From an uncultured Clostridia bacterium (GTDB lineage: Bacteria; Bacillota; Clostridia; Oscillospirales; Acutalibacteraceae), in NCBI GenBank assembly GCA_947625785.1, contig CANQPS010000013.1:1-64000 (forward strand): DNA of 64,000 nucleotides, in the 5' to 3' direction. The position numbers and the translations under genes were made by a program. Numbering within the stretch: position 1 is the stretch's first letter; each line of letters opens with the position of its first letter. Below, in pieces: positions 44,716 through 52,571 of the stretch. The notes beneath the pieces are model-generated. The model searched no databases and had not been told where the DNA came from. It saw only the letters and a program-made list of their open reading frames with translations.

Positions 44716-45843
44716 TTATTTTAGATATATCTTAATAGTTTCGTTTACAACATCATTCCAAGGGTATTTATTACAAATAAAACTCGCAGAACTTTCTTTA
44801 TATATTTTAACCAAATTTTCATCATCACATACTTTTTGTAATTTAACTGTTAAATCATCTACATTAGATTTTTTAAATAATATAGCTTTGTCTTCGACAA
44901 CTGATGCACATTCATCAATATCAGATACTATACAACAATTACCATAACTCATAGCCTCCAATAAACTTAAAGGCATACCTTCTAAGTCTGACGGCAAAAC
45001 ATATACATAGGCATTACTATATAATTCGTCCAGCATTTTTCCTTCAACAAAACCTGTGAATATAATCCTATTATCACTACTACAAATTTTCTTTAATTTA
45101 TTAAAAAATGATTTTGTATCACTTGGACTTCCGGCAATAACTAATTTTTTGTTAGTCTTAACTTTTTGGAAAGCCTCAACAAGATATTCTATCCCCTTTT
45201 CTGGAACTATTCTTCCTAAAAATAGAATATATTCGTCTTTGCATAAATTAAAATATCTACTTATTAATTCTGCATCTCTTATTTGAGGTTTATTTACGCC
45301 ATTAGGTATAAATTTTGTTTCTCTGTTGTAAACTCTTTTAAAATACTGTCTTGTACTTTCTGATAAAACTATAATTTCATCAGCATATTTTACAGCACAT
45401 TTTTCTCCAAATTTTATGTAAGAACTTGCAAATTTACCCCATTTTTTTCTTTTATAATCCAAACCGTGAATGGTTACTATACACTTTTTTCCAAGCAGTT
45501 TAGGAAGCCAGAGCATAGCACAAGGACCTTCTGAATGAAAGTGAGCTACATCGTATTTACCAAAGGCAACTCTAATTGACCCAAAAAACGACGACATCAC
45601 AGCGGCAATACCTTTTAAATTTATAACAAAAACCGATTTTAAAATAATACCTTTATATTGCTTTTGTTTAATAATATGACTGCCATTTATACTGTGACAT
45701 CGCCGATTATAACAAGTAACTCTGTGTCCCCGTTGCACCATTCCGACAGATAATTCCTCTACAACGACATCAATACCACCCTCACGAGATGGAATATGTT
45801 TATGACCAAGCATTGCAATATTGAGCTTTTTATCTTGGTTCAT
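44716..45843 (-). CDS. Family 4 glycosyltransferase (DUF1972-like N-terminus)
   Basis: A 375-residue GT-B transferase. The N-terminus IAMLGHKHIPSREGGIDVVV resembles the capsule and rhamnan transferases with a DUF1972-type domain. The C-terminal domain has LFLGRIVPEKGIEYLVEAF, VYVLPSDLEGMPLSLLEAMS and the sugar-binding acidic pair. It is the first transferase gene after the Wzz/kinase pair. As no initiating phosphoglycosyltransferase is seen, it probably adds the second sugar to a primed lipid. Confidence 0.88.
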   Translation of the reverse strand: MNQDKKLNIAMLGHKHIPSREGGIDVVVEELSVGMVQRGHRVTCYNRRCHSINGSHIIKQKQYKGIILKSVFVINLKGIAAVMSSFFGSIRVAFGKYDVAHFHSEGPCAMLWLPKLLGKKCIVTIHGLDYKRKKWGKFASSYIKFGEKCAVKYADEIIVLSESTRQYFKRVYNRETKFIPNGVNKPQIRDAELISRYFNLCKDEYILFLGRIVPEKGIEYLVEAFQKVKTNKKLVIAGSPSDTKSFFNKLKKICSSDNRIIFTGFVEGKMLDELYSNAYVYVLPSDLEGMPLSLLEAMSYGNCCIVSDIDECASVVEDKAILFKKSNVDDLTVKLQKVCDDENLVKIYKESSASFICNKYPWNDVVNETIKIYLK

Positions 45844-45881
45844 AATAAAGCTAATCCTCCCCTGAGAGTTATTACAAAATT

Positions 45882-46616
45882 TTATTTTTTTTCCGGACTA
45901 CCACCATAACCACCATAATAATAGTAATAACTATTATTAGTTGAACCTGATGCTTCATCATTAAATTGACTTAAAATAGCTCCAAGAATATTTATTCCGG
46001 AATTTTCCAAATTTCTCTTTACTTTTGATACAATACTTTTTTCCGTATCAGCGTGTTTTATTACTAAAATAGCACCGTCTAAATTTTTACCCAAGACAAT
46101 GGCATCTGCAACAACAAATGCCGGTGCTGTATCATAAATAATATAGTCAAATTTATCTTCTAATTCAACTATAAATTTTTTCATTTTATCACTTGCCAAC
46201 AATTCAGAAGGATTTGGAGGTATAACACCGGCAAGTAAAATACTCACATTAGTATCCGTTACGTGTCTTACAGCATCTTCAAATTCAATTTCACCTTTTA
46301 GAATATTAGTAAGACCATCGGAATTATGCTTTGCAGAAATAAATCTATGCAAACTCGGCTTTCTCAAATCGCACTCTACAACACAAACTTTTTTTCCATA
46401 AGATGAAAGTGTCAGTGCGAGATTTACGCAAGTATTTGTTTTTCCTTCATTCGCTAATGATGAAACTATCATAATACTCTTACATTTTTGTGCTGCTGTT
46501 ATAAACTCCAAATTTGTGCATAATGATCTATATGATTCAACATAAGTCATAGGAGCATTTTTATCAGTTACAGGCAACATTACTTTTTTAATGTGCTTTT
46601 CTTTAAACATTTTCAT
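45882..46616 (-). CDS. BY-kinase, capsular polysaccharide tyrosine autokinase (CpsD/YwqD-like)
   Basis: A 244-residue cytoplasmic P-loop kinase that controls polysaccharide chain length together with the Wzz-like adaptor. The Walker A region is VSSLANEGKTNT (about 51-62), Walker A' VCVVECDLRKPS (77-88) and Walker B FDYIIYDTAPAF. The C-terminus carries the autophosphorylated tyrosine cluster NNSYYYYYGGYGGSPEKK. The separate adaptor plus kinase arrangement is the Firmicute type. No cognate CpsB/YwqE phosphatase gene is present in the window. Confidence 0.94.
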   Translation of the reverse strand: MKMFKEKHIKKVMLPVTDKNAPMTYVESYRSLCTNLEFITAAQKCKSIMIVSSLANEGKTNTCVNLALTLSSYGKKVCVVECDLRKPSLHRFISAKHNSDGLTNILKGEIEFEDAVRHVTDTNVSILLAGVIPPNPSELLASDKMKKFIVELEDKFDYIIYDTAPAFVVADAIVLGKNLDGAILVIKHADTEKSIVSKVKRNLENSGINILGAILSQFNDEASGSTNNSYYYYYGGYGGSPEKK

Positions 46617-46623
46617 AAGATAA

Positions 46624-47322
46624 TCAACTTCCTTTTCTACCAGTTAGTGGAATAACACCAAGCAAAGGGATATTTAATATATTTTGAATATCCTCCTCTT
46701 TTTTAAATGTATTATTAAGAAGTTCCTTAAATAATACTATTAAAAATGTAAGAACAAAGCCTATTAACGCACCTATTATTGTATTTCTTTTTTTATTTGG
46801 ACTTACAGGATTACCATTATTAGAAAGTCTTGTTTCACTTATTACTTTAACAGAACCTGCTTCAACTTTATCGGCTATAATTGGCGGCGAAACCTTAATG
46901 ACCTCGGATATTACCATTTTAGCAAACTCAGGGTCTGTATCCTTCATAGAAATTTCAACAACCTGTGTAGAATTTACCGCTGTAACACTTATGCTATTGC
47001 TTAGTGATTCGTAGGTAACAGATAATCCAAGGTTGTCTATTACTTTTTGCAGAACAGTATCAGATTTAATTATTATTGAATAAACATCGGCTAAACCTTG
47101 TGATGCACTAAGGTCGCTTGTATTAACAGAATCAGAAGAAGTCGATTTATTATTTACTATAATTGTCGCACTTGCCTTATATTTAGGTGCAACCAAGAAA
47201 TTTGAATAGGCAAAAAAAGCCGCCCCAAAACATATAGCAACTACACAAATTAAAACAATATTCTTTTTAAAAACATTAAAGACTACTTTTAAATCCAATT
47301 CTATTTCGTTGTTATTATTCAT
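46624..47322 (-). CDS. Wzz/CpsC-like chain-length and kinase-adaptor membrane protein
   Basis: A 232-residue protein with two transmembrane helices, near residues 20-42 and 181-202, flanking an extracytoplasmic domain. The Wzz signature VAPKYKASATIIVNN follows the first helix, and the proline-rich NGNPVSPNKKRN precedes the second. The short C-terminal cytoplasmic tail activates the adjacent BY-kinase in this family. It is the first gene of cluster 1, seven bases upstream of the kinase, and has its own promoter. Confidence 0.93.
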   Translation of the reverse strand: MNNNNEIELDLKVVFNVFKKNIVLICVVAICFGAAFFAYSNFLVAPKYKASATIIVNNKSTSSDSVNTSDLSASQGLADVYSIIIKSDTVLQKVIDNLGLSVTYESLSNSISVTAVNSTQVVEISMKDTDPEFAKMVISEVIKVSPPIIADKVEAGSVKVISETRLSNNGNPVSPNKKRNTIIGALIGFVLTFLIVLFKELLNNTFKKEEDIQNILNIPLLGVIPLTGRKGS

Positions 47323-47376
47323 TTTAAAAACTCCAATTTAAGTTATATAATAGGATATAAGTATTATTTCATAAAA

Positions 47377-47405
47377 ATCTTACACTATTCTCTATAAAAA
47401 GTCAA
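47377..47405 (-). promoter_or_regulatory. Sigma-A promoter of polysaccharide cluster 1
   Basis: On the minus strand, TTGACT (47405-47400), a 17-bp spacer and TAAGAT (47382-47377) lie about 55 bp before the first gene. This is the probable start of the long leftward transcript ending at the 33.5-kb terminator. Confidence 0.65.
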
Positions 47406-47731
47406 TATAAATCCAATATTTTTATACATCTATACATTTTTCCAAAAACCTCAAACCCAAAATTTAGCAGATTACAACAAATTAAAAAATTTATTAACAC
47501 TATTATAAATAAAGTAATTTTCAGCTTCTTAACTCGGGCTAAACTAAAAAAAATAAAGGGGCTGCCGCAATAACAGTCCAGAAAAGAAAACCCGGCAGAT
47601 TGAAAGAAGGTTATCGGGTTAATGCTTTCTTAGTATAGTTTAATTGGTGAAAAACTACAGGAAAGCAAATATATTATACTATGTTTAGAAGAAATTAAAA
47701 TCTATAAAAACTAATAATTAAAAAATATATC
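47406..47731. other. Gene-free interval between polysaccharide locus and PadR operon
   Basis: No credible gene is seen. The interval contains one orphan arm of the repeat found as full hairpins near 50.5 and 51.6 kb (GGGGCTGCCGCAA at 47558-47570). Just after it, an AACCCGG and CCGGGTT-like pair surrounds GCAGATTGAAAGAAGG. It looks like a worn remnant of a mobile or repetitive element. Confidence 0.45.
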
Positions 47732-47760
47732 TTGACAAATACTATAAATTATAGTATTAT
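47732..47760 (+). promoter_or_regulatory. Sigma-A promoter of the PadR-ABC operon with overlapping PadR-type operator
   Basis: TTGACA (47732-47737), a 17-bp spacer and TATTAT (47755-47760). The spacer holds the palindrome ATACTATAA-A-TTATAGTAT (47739-47757), which has the ATACT...AGTAT form typical of PadR-family operators. Autorepression by the adjacent PadR protein is the natural inference. Confidence 0.8.
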
Positions 47761-47778
47761 AAAATATAGGTGATGATA

Positions 47779-48312
47779 ATGGCTGCTATTGATTTGATAG
47801 TTTTAGGAATGATAAAAAAGAAACCGCAAAGTGCATATGAACTGCAAAAAAATATTGAATACCGTAATATTTCAAGGTGGGTAAAAATTAGTACCCCGTC
47901 AATTTATAAAAAGGTTATTAAGCTTGAAGAAAAAGGGTATCTAATTAGTGAAACTCAAAAAAATGGAAAAATGCCCGAAAAGACAATTTACAGTTTAACA
48001 GAATCGGGCGAGGAGAAGTTTTTAAGTCTTATGGAGGAAAATGCGGATAAGGTAGTGAATATCTTTTTGGATTTTAATGCTGTAATTATGAATATGGACT
48101 TGGTATCTGATGATTTTAAAGATATATTATTGGATAAAATTGAGCTTCGATTAGATGACTTGAAGAGTATTCTGGAACTAAATAAACAGGAAAAACAAAA
48201 TATCCCCATTATAGGAAAAAATATATTACAACAGCAATATGATATTGCAATAATACTCAGGGAATGGATAGAAAAATTTAAGAAGGAATATAGGGGTGAT
48301 AAACATGAATGA
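47779..48312 (+). CDS. PadR-family transcriptional regulator
   Basis: A 177-residue regulator with an N-terminal winged helix and a C-terminal helical dimer domain. Characteristic features are DLIVLGMIKKKPQSAYELQK, the recognition helix in VKISTPSIYKKVIKLEEKGY and the wing KTIYSLTESGEEKF. ATG 47779 is chosen because AGGTGATG lies upstream; earlier in-frame starts lie within that site. PadR proteins commonly repress an adjacent drug exporter and are released by its substrate. Here the palindromic operator and the downstream ABC genes fit that model. Confidence 0.9.
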   Translation: MAAIDLIVLGMIKKKPQSAYELQKNIEYRNISRWVKISTPSIYKKVIKLEEKGYLISETQKNGKMPEKTIYSLTESGEEKFLSLMEENADKVVNIFLDFNAVIMNMDLVSDDFKDILLDKIELRLDDLKSILELNKQEKQNIPIIGKNILQQQYDIAIILREWIEKFKKEYRGDKHE

Positions 48313-49240
48313 ATTATTGAGTGTTCAAAATTTAGTTAAAAGCTTTTCCGAAAACAAAGTTCTGAATTGTTTATCGTTTAAAGTAGATAAGGGTGAAATA
48401 CTTGGAGTTCTTGGCCCGAATGGTGCAGGAAAATCTACTATGTTTAATATTTTGTCCAGTTTGACTTCGGCAGATTCGGGTAATGTAGATTTTTCAGGCG
48501 GTATAATACCCGGAACTAAGGAGTATAAAAAAAGTATAGGTATTGTGCCGCAGGATATCAGTTTATATAATAATATGACCGTGGAAGAAAATTTGAAATT
48601 TATAGGTAAATTGTATGGTATAAGGGGAAAGAAGTTATCTCTCAAAGTAGATGAGATAATTGATGAAGTAAACTTGGGCGTAAAGAAAAAAGATTATATC
48701 AAGAATTTATCCGGAGGTATGAAAAGGAGGGTAAATATAGCTGCATCACTACTTCATGAACCAAAATTAGTAATTATGGACGAGCCTACTGTTGGTGTAG
48801 ATCCGCAAAGCAGAGTGGATATATGGAAAATTATAAGGAATTTAAAGGAAAAAGGACAAAGTGTTATATTTACTTCACATTATGTAGATGAGGTTGAGCG
48901 GCTTTCCGATCGGGTAATTATAATAAAAAAAGGAATAGTTGTTGCAGAGGGGACGGCAAAACAGTTAGTTAGCAAATATTGTAAAAATTATGTATATATA
49001 TTGCAATTTTATTCTTTTGACGATAATTTTTGCAAAGAGTTAACAAGAAAAATCAATATAGTTGATATTGATGTAGAGGGAGATAAAGTTAAAATATATA
49101 TGGATTATAGTTCAAACATTTTAGAGTATATTGTTCAAACAGCCGCATCACTTAATCTTGCAATAAAAAATATTGACATAAAGAAGCCAAATTTAGAAGA
49201 TGTATTTTTTTATTTTAATATGAAGGGAGATAAGGTATGA
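48305..49240 (+). CDS. ABC transporter ATP-binding protein
   Basis: A 311-residue ATPase of the ABC-2 exporter type. Walker A is GPNGAGKST (37-45), the Q-loop is in IGIVPQDISLYNN, the signature is NLSGGMKRRVNIA and Walker B is KLVIMDEPTVGVDPQ, with the H-loop in FTSHYVDEVERL. A C-terminal extension of about 90 residues follows, as in DrrA/NodI-like drug exporters. The start is ATG 48305 with GGGGTGAT upstream, overlapping the padR stop by eight bases. It pairs with the permease that follows. Confidence 0.93.
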   Translation: MNELLSVQNLVKSFSENKVLNCLSFKVDKGEILGVLGPNGAGKSTMFNILSSLTSADSGNVDFSGGIIPGTKEYKKSIGIVPQDISLYNNMTVEENLKFIGKLYGIRGKKLSLKVDEIIDEVNLGVKKKDYIKNLSGGMKRRVNIAASLLHEPKLVIMDEPTVGVDPQSRVDIWKIIRNLKEKGQSVIFTSHYVDEVERLSDRVIIIKKGIVVAEGTAKQLVSKYCKNYVYILQFYSFDDNFCKELTRKINIVDIDVEGDKVKIYMDYSSNILEYIVQTAASLNLAIKNIDIKKPNLEDVFFYFNMKGDKV

Positions 49241-50430
49241 CATTCTTTACATTACTGGGCAAGGAGTTTGCAAATCTGAGAAAAAATATAGGTGTAATAT
49301 TAATACTTTTTCTTGTGCCATTGTTTATAATATTTATTATGGGTTATGCCTTTGCCGATGATGAAACGCAGTATTCCCTTGGTATAATTAATAACGATAA
49401 GGATAGTATATTGGCTCAGGAAATAGTAAAAAATTTAGATGATGTGAAAGCTTTGGAAGTATATGGTTTTGATACAACCAAAGGAGCAGAATTAGCTGTT
49501 GAAGAGGGAAAAATTCTTGGGTATATTGATATTCCGCAGAATTTTGAGAAAAATGAGGAGTATGGACAGGCTCAGATTAATTTTGTGGTAGATAATACAT
49601 ATCCCATTAAAACCTCAGCACTCAAGAGTATTGTTGAAGGATACCTTGAGAAATATAATGAAAAAACTACCGCTGTTCATACTGCGGTAAATGTGGGTAT
49701 GAAGGTAAATTCTGATTGTAAGCCTGATAAATTGGTTACGTTAGCTACGGATTATTTGAGCAGTCGTGATAATGATGTTATAGAAGTTGTAACAAAATAT
49801 ACCCAAACAAATCAATATCAGGTCATGTCAAGTTTTAATCAAACGACCTGTGGAATGACAGCGATGTTCATACTGTTTTTATGCATACTTTGGGGATCGG
49901 GAAATTTTTTGGAGGAACGCTTAGAAGGGACAATGACCCGGCTTCTTGTGTCACCAGCAGGATTTGGGACAATATTTACGGCAAAATTATTTTATATAGG
50001 TTTTTTGGCATTTATGCAGTTTGTTACTTTTTTCTCAATAGGACATTTTTTCTTAAATGTTCCAATCGGAAATTCAGGACTATTAATTTTGCTTAATTTG
50101 ATATTTATTGCGGCAGCAGCGGCAATAGGATTATTAATTTCATTGATTGCGAAAACGAGAATTATGTCTATCGGACTGAGCTTTTTTATAATTATGATTT
50201 TTTCACCGTTGGGAGGATTATGGTTTCCTTTAAGTACAGTACCTGAAATACTGGTCAATATTGCAAGGGTATTGCCGTCGGGTGCATATATGCTTGCAAT
50301 AGAAAAAATTATTATAAAACAGCAATCATTTTTTGATATTCTGCCAAATATCATAGTTATTATAATATACTTCATTGTCGCATGGTTAGCGAGTGCTGTT
50401 ATCGGAATAAAAAGAAAAAGAACAGTGTGA
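49237..50430 (+). CDS. ABC-2 type transporter permease
   Basis: A 397-residue membrane subunit with one N-terminal helix (IGVILILFLVPLFIIFIMGY). A large extracytoplasmic domain of about 180 residues follows, then five helices in the C-terminal half, including the ABC-2 signature LEERLEGTMTRLLVSPAG. The layout is that of YhfE/DrrB-like exporters of drugs, peptides or lipids. It overlaps the ATPase gene by four bases (ATGA). The PadR gene in the same operon suggests inducible export of a toxic compound; the substrate is unknown. Confidence 0.92.
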   Translation: MTFFTLLGKEFANLRKNIGVILILFLVPLFIIFIMGYAFADDETQYSLGIINNDKDSILAQEIVKNLDDVKALEVYGFDTTKGAELAVEEGKILGYIDIPQNFEKNEEYGQAQINFVVDNTYPIKTSALKSIVEGYLEKYNEKTTAVHTAVNVGMKVNSDCKPDKLVTLATDYLSSRDNDVIEVVTKYTQTNQYQVMSSFNQTTCGMTAMFILFLCILWGSGNFLEERLEGTMTRLLVSPAGFGTIFTAKLFYIGFLAFMQFVTFFSIGHFFLNVPIGNSGLLILLNLIFIAAAAAIGLLISLIAKTRIMSIGLSFFIIMIFSPLGGLWFPLSTVPEILVNIARVLPSGAYMLAIEKIIIKQQSFFDILPNIIVIIIYFIVAWLASAVIGIKRKRTV

Positions 50431-50529
50431 ATTTTGACTTGTTAAAAAATTATACTAATAAGGAATAATACTGTCCGTTGCTGGGAAAATGTTTTATTGA
50501 TACTTTTGCTAAAGAATAATTATTAGAAA

Positions 50530-50569
50530 GGGGCTGTCGCAATCTTTTTTACTCATTTGCGATAGCCCC
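50530..50569. terminator. GGGGCTGTCGCAA hairpin terminator after the ABC operon
   Basis: GGGGCTGTCGCAA (50530-50542) and TTGCGATAGCCCC (50557-50569) pair over 13 positions with one G-T pair, and AATTTTT follows. It lies between convergent genes and probably serves both. A near-identical hairpin is at 51561-51600. Confidence 0.8.
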
Positions 50570-50635
50570 AATTTTTCGTATTTCCGCCGATATGTTAATT
50601 ATACTTTCATCTATAATACCCGATTATTATACTGC

Positions 50636-51355
50636 CTATTTATCATTCCGACCACCACAGGCTTTGATAAAGTTTTGAAATATTTTAAGGCTGTATGTAT
50701 CAGAGCTGAAAGAAAACTCAGGATGCCACTGTAATGCAAGAATGAATTTCTTATCAGGCATATATACTCCTTCAATAAGTCCGTCTTCGGAAATTGCCAT
50801 TGCTTTGAGTTTTGGAGATAATTCTTTTATCGCCTGATGATGATAGCTGTTTACACCAATAATATCAGCGTTAATTATTTTACTGAGTGGTGTACCGTTG
50901 CATATCCGTACTGAATGTACTGCCCTATCATATGGTGCAGACATATGGTGTTCTGTATCAGAAGGGTGCTGTTCATTCAGATCCTGATACAGTGTTCCGC
51001 CTAAGGCTGCATTGAAAATCTGTATTCCACGGCATATTCCTAATGCAGGTTTATCAAGCTTAATAATTCTCTCAAGAAGATATTTTTCCATAGTGTCACG
51101 TTCCTCGCAGATCTCACCACAGCACGGAAGTGTTTCCTCTCTATAAAGTTCGGGCTGCACATCCTGTCCGCCCGTAAAAAGAAATCCGTCAAATTTATCG
51201 GATATCCTATCGAGGGTATCCGTGTCTGTTGTAAGAGGAAGCATTATAGGGATACCATCGGATATTTCTATTCCTTTCATATATCCCGGCAGCATCCAGT
51301 AGGATTTCTTATCACTGTCATACAGCGGCATTATGGCAATCAGCGGTTTTTTCAT
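50636..51355 (-). CDS. Class I glutamine amidotransferase-like hydrolase (gamma-Glu-GABA hydrolase/peptidase C26 type)
   Basis: A 239-residue protein of the PuuD/peptidase C26 group, which cleaves gamma-glutamyl amide bonds. The nucleophile elbow is ALGICRGIQIFNAALGG (Cys108), and the His-Glu pair is in LALQWHPEFSF. FTGGQDVQPELY and DTMEKYLLERI are typical of the subfamily. The length is normal. No putrescine or spermidine genes are adjacent, so the true substrate could be another gamma-glutamyl compound. The leader carries a hairpin followed by TAAATTTTTT just before the ribosome binding site. Confidence 0.88.
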   Translation of the reverse strand: MKKPLIAIMPLYDSDKKSYWMLPGYMKGIEISDGIPIMLPLTTDTDTLDRISDKFDGFLFTGGQDVQPELYREETLPCCGEICEERDTMEKYLLERIIKLDKPALGICRGIQIFNAALGGTLYQDLNEQHPSDTEHHMSAPYDRAVHSVRICNGTPLSKIINADIIGVNSYHHQAIKELSPKLKAMAISEDGLIEGVYMPDKKFILALQWHPEFSFSSDTYSLKIFQNFIKACGGRNDK

Positions 51356-51379
51356 ATAATCTCACTCCTAAAAAATTTA

Positions 51380-51406
51380 GGACGCTCTGAAACAATCAAA
51401 GCGTCC
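51380..51406 (-). terminator. Hairpin with T-run in the hydrolase leader (possible attenuator)
   Basis: On the minus strand, GGACGCT and AGCGTCC (arms 51406-51400 and 51386-51380) form a 7-bp stem. TAAATTTTTT and then the AGGAGTGAG ribosome binding site follow. This has the form of an intrinsic terminator directly before the gene, so it may be an attenuator or may end an upstream transcript. Confidence 0.45.
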
Positions 51407-51560
51407 TTGCTTGTGCTTATTATAATTCAAAATTAGTTATATGTCAATGCGTTATCCAATATTTACTATAAATACTATGCTGTTTACCATTCACAGCCTC
51501 TATGCAAAAAATACGGAATGATTGTTGTTTTTTTAGAAAAAATTCAAAATTATATTTTTA

Positions 51561-51600
51561 GAGGCTGTCGCAATATTTTTTACTTATTTGCGGCAGCCCC
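51561..51600. terminator. GAGGCTGTCGCAA hairpin terminator after the DUF2798-like gene
   Basis: GAGGCTGTCGCAA (51561-51573) and TTGCGGCAGCCCC (51588-51600) pair over 13 positions with one mismatch and one G-T pair. The right arm lies eight bases from the stop of the leftward DUF2798-like gene. It is a second copy of the hairpin at 50530-50569. Confidence 0.7.
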
Positions 51601-51608
51601 CTTTTAAA

Positions 51609-52184
51609 TTATGCACTTATATTTTCACTAATAGTACGATTTTCAGTATTTCTTATAAATATAGCTTTAAATACCGTTCTGATAAGTGGCTGAATAAAAA
51701 ATAACTGCGAAAAAAATGCAAACGGTAAATTATAACATACGAGTTTTATCCAATTAGCGAGTAATGTTAAAATGTTAAATCCAGCATAATAAGGATAATA
51801 CATAACAGATGCTAATAAACTCATAGCGGGGCACATTATTGCAACAGTAGCACAAATAATTGCCGTTTCAAATAAAACAGGATGTGTTTCTCTTGGATTA
51901 AAAACACGACAAGCCATCTTAAACGACATAGGACTGCCTACGAATATTTCAAGACAATAGGCTAAAATGAATTCAACTATAATTACTGCCCATATCGGCA
52001 AATATCTGCCAAACATATAAATGCCGCCTTGCATATTTATAGCAGATAAAACACTGTCTGAATTATTAATACTCATCAGTGTATTACCATTTACAACATA
52101 AAGACTATAAAATACATAGGCGTGTACTGTAACAATTACAGTTAAAAGTGCAAAAATCATTCTTTGAAATTGGTTTTTTGGCAT
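51609..52184 (-). CDS. DUF2798-family membrane protein
   Basis: A 191-residue integral membrane protein with four transmembrane helices. It starts MPKNQFQRMIFALLTVIVTV, the standard opening of the DUF2798 family. Two similar halves are visible: each pairs a helix with a downstream segment ending near FGRYLPIWAVIIVEFILAY or LTLLANWIKLVCYNLPFAFF. The family function is unknown. An AGGAG ribosome binding site precedes ATG. The gene stands alone, bounded by a repeat-type terminator. Confidence 0.8.
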   Translation of the reverse strand: MPKNQFQRMIFALLTVIVTVHAYVFYSLYVVNGNTLMSINNSDSVLSAINMQGGIYMFGRYLPIWAVIIVEFILAYCLEIFVGSPMSFKMACRVFNPRETHPVLFETAIICATVAIMCPAMSLLASVMYYPYYAGFNILTLLANWIKLVCYNLPFAFFSQLFFIQPLIRTVFKAIFIRNTENRTISENISA

Positions 52185-52443
52185 AAAAAAATAACTCCTT
52201 TTTTAAACACAAAAAAGACACAAAATAATACACAACTCATAAATCCTTTTATAAAAACATAATTACCGTAATCAGATTTATGTGCTATGCACTACTTGTG
52301 TCGTTTATGTATGTTATATTGTAATGATATTTTAACATAAATATATATTTCAGGTCAACTGTTAAATAACTCAGACTTTTTTCAAATCTAAACCAAAATT
52401 TATAAAAATTAACCATCAATAAAATACAAGACATCTGCTTATG
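52185..52443. other. Gene-free interval beside the TnpB element
   Basis: No open frame of interest. It holds the upstream region of the DUF2798-like gene and then plain AT-rich sequence up to the IS end. The 16-20 bp next to the IS (CAAGACATCTGCTTAT, 52428-52443) would supply the guide part of a TnpB omega RNA. Confidence 0.5.
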
Positions 52444-52452
52444 TGACATCCT

Positions 52453-52571
52453 CCCCCGACTAAAGAGGCGGGGGCTTCCCGACTCCGGCAGGCTTGGTTC
52501 TCGTTCGATAGTACCAATGTACTAAGCATAAGCGAGCTATCCCCGTGTGACCCACGGTTTTGGTGTCAGGG
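52453..52571 (-). ncRNA. Probable TnpB-associated omega RNA (3' part)
   Basis: The GC-rich, highly structured stretch between the tnpB stop and the right end includes a CCCCCG...CGGGGG hairpin (52453-52474) and the paired segments around GCTCGCTTATGC. In related elements this region, with the 3' end of tnpB, forms the omega RNA that guides the nuclease, using the sequence beyond the right end as guide. The upstream limit is unknown. Confidence 0.5.
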
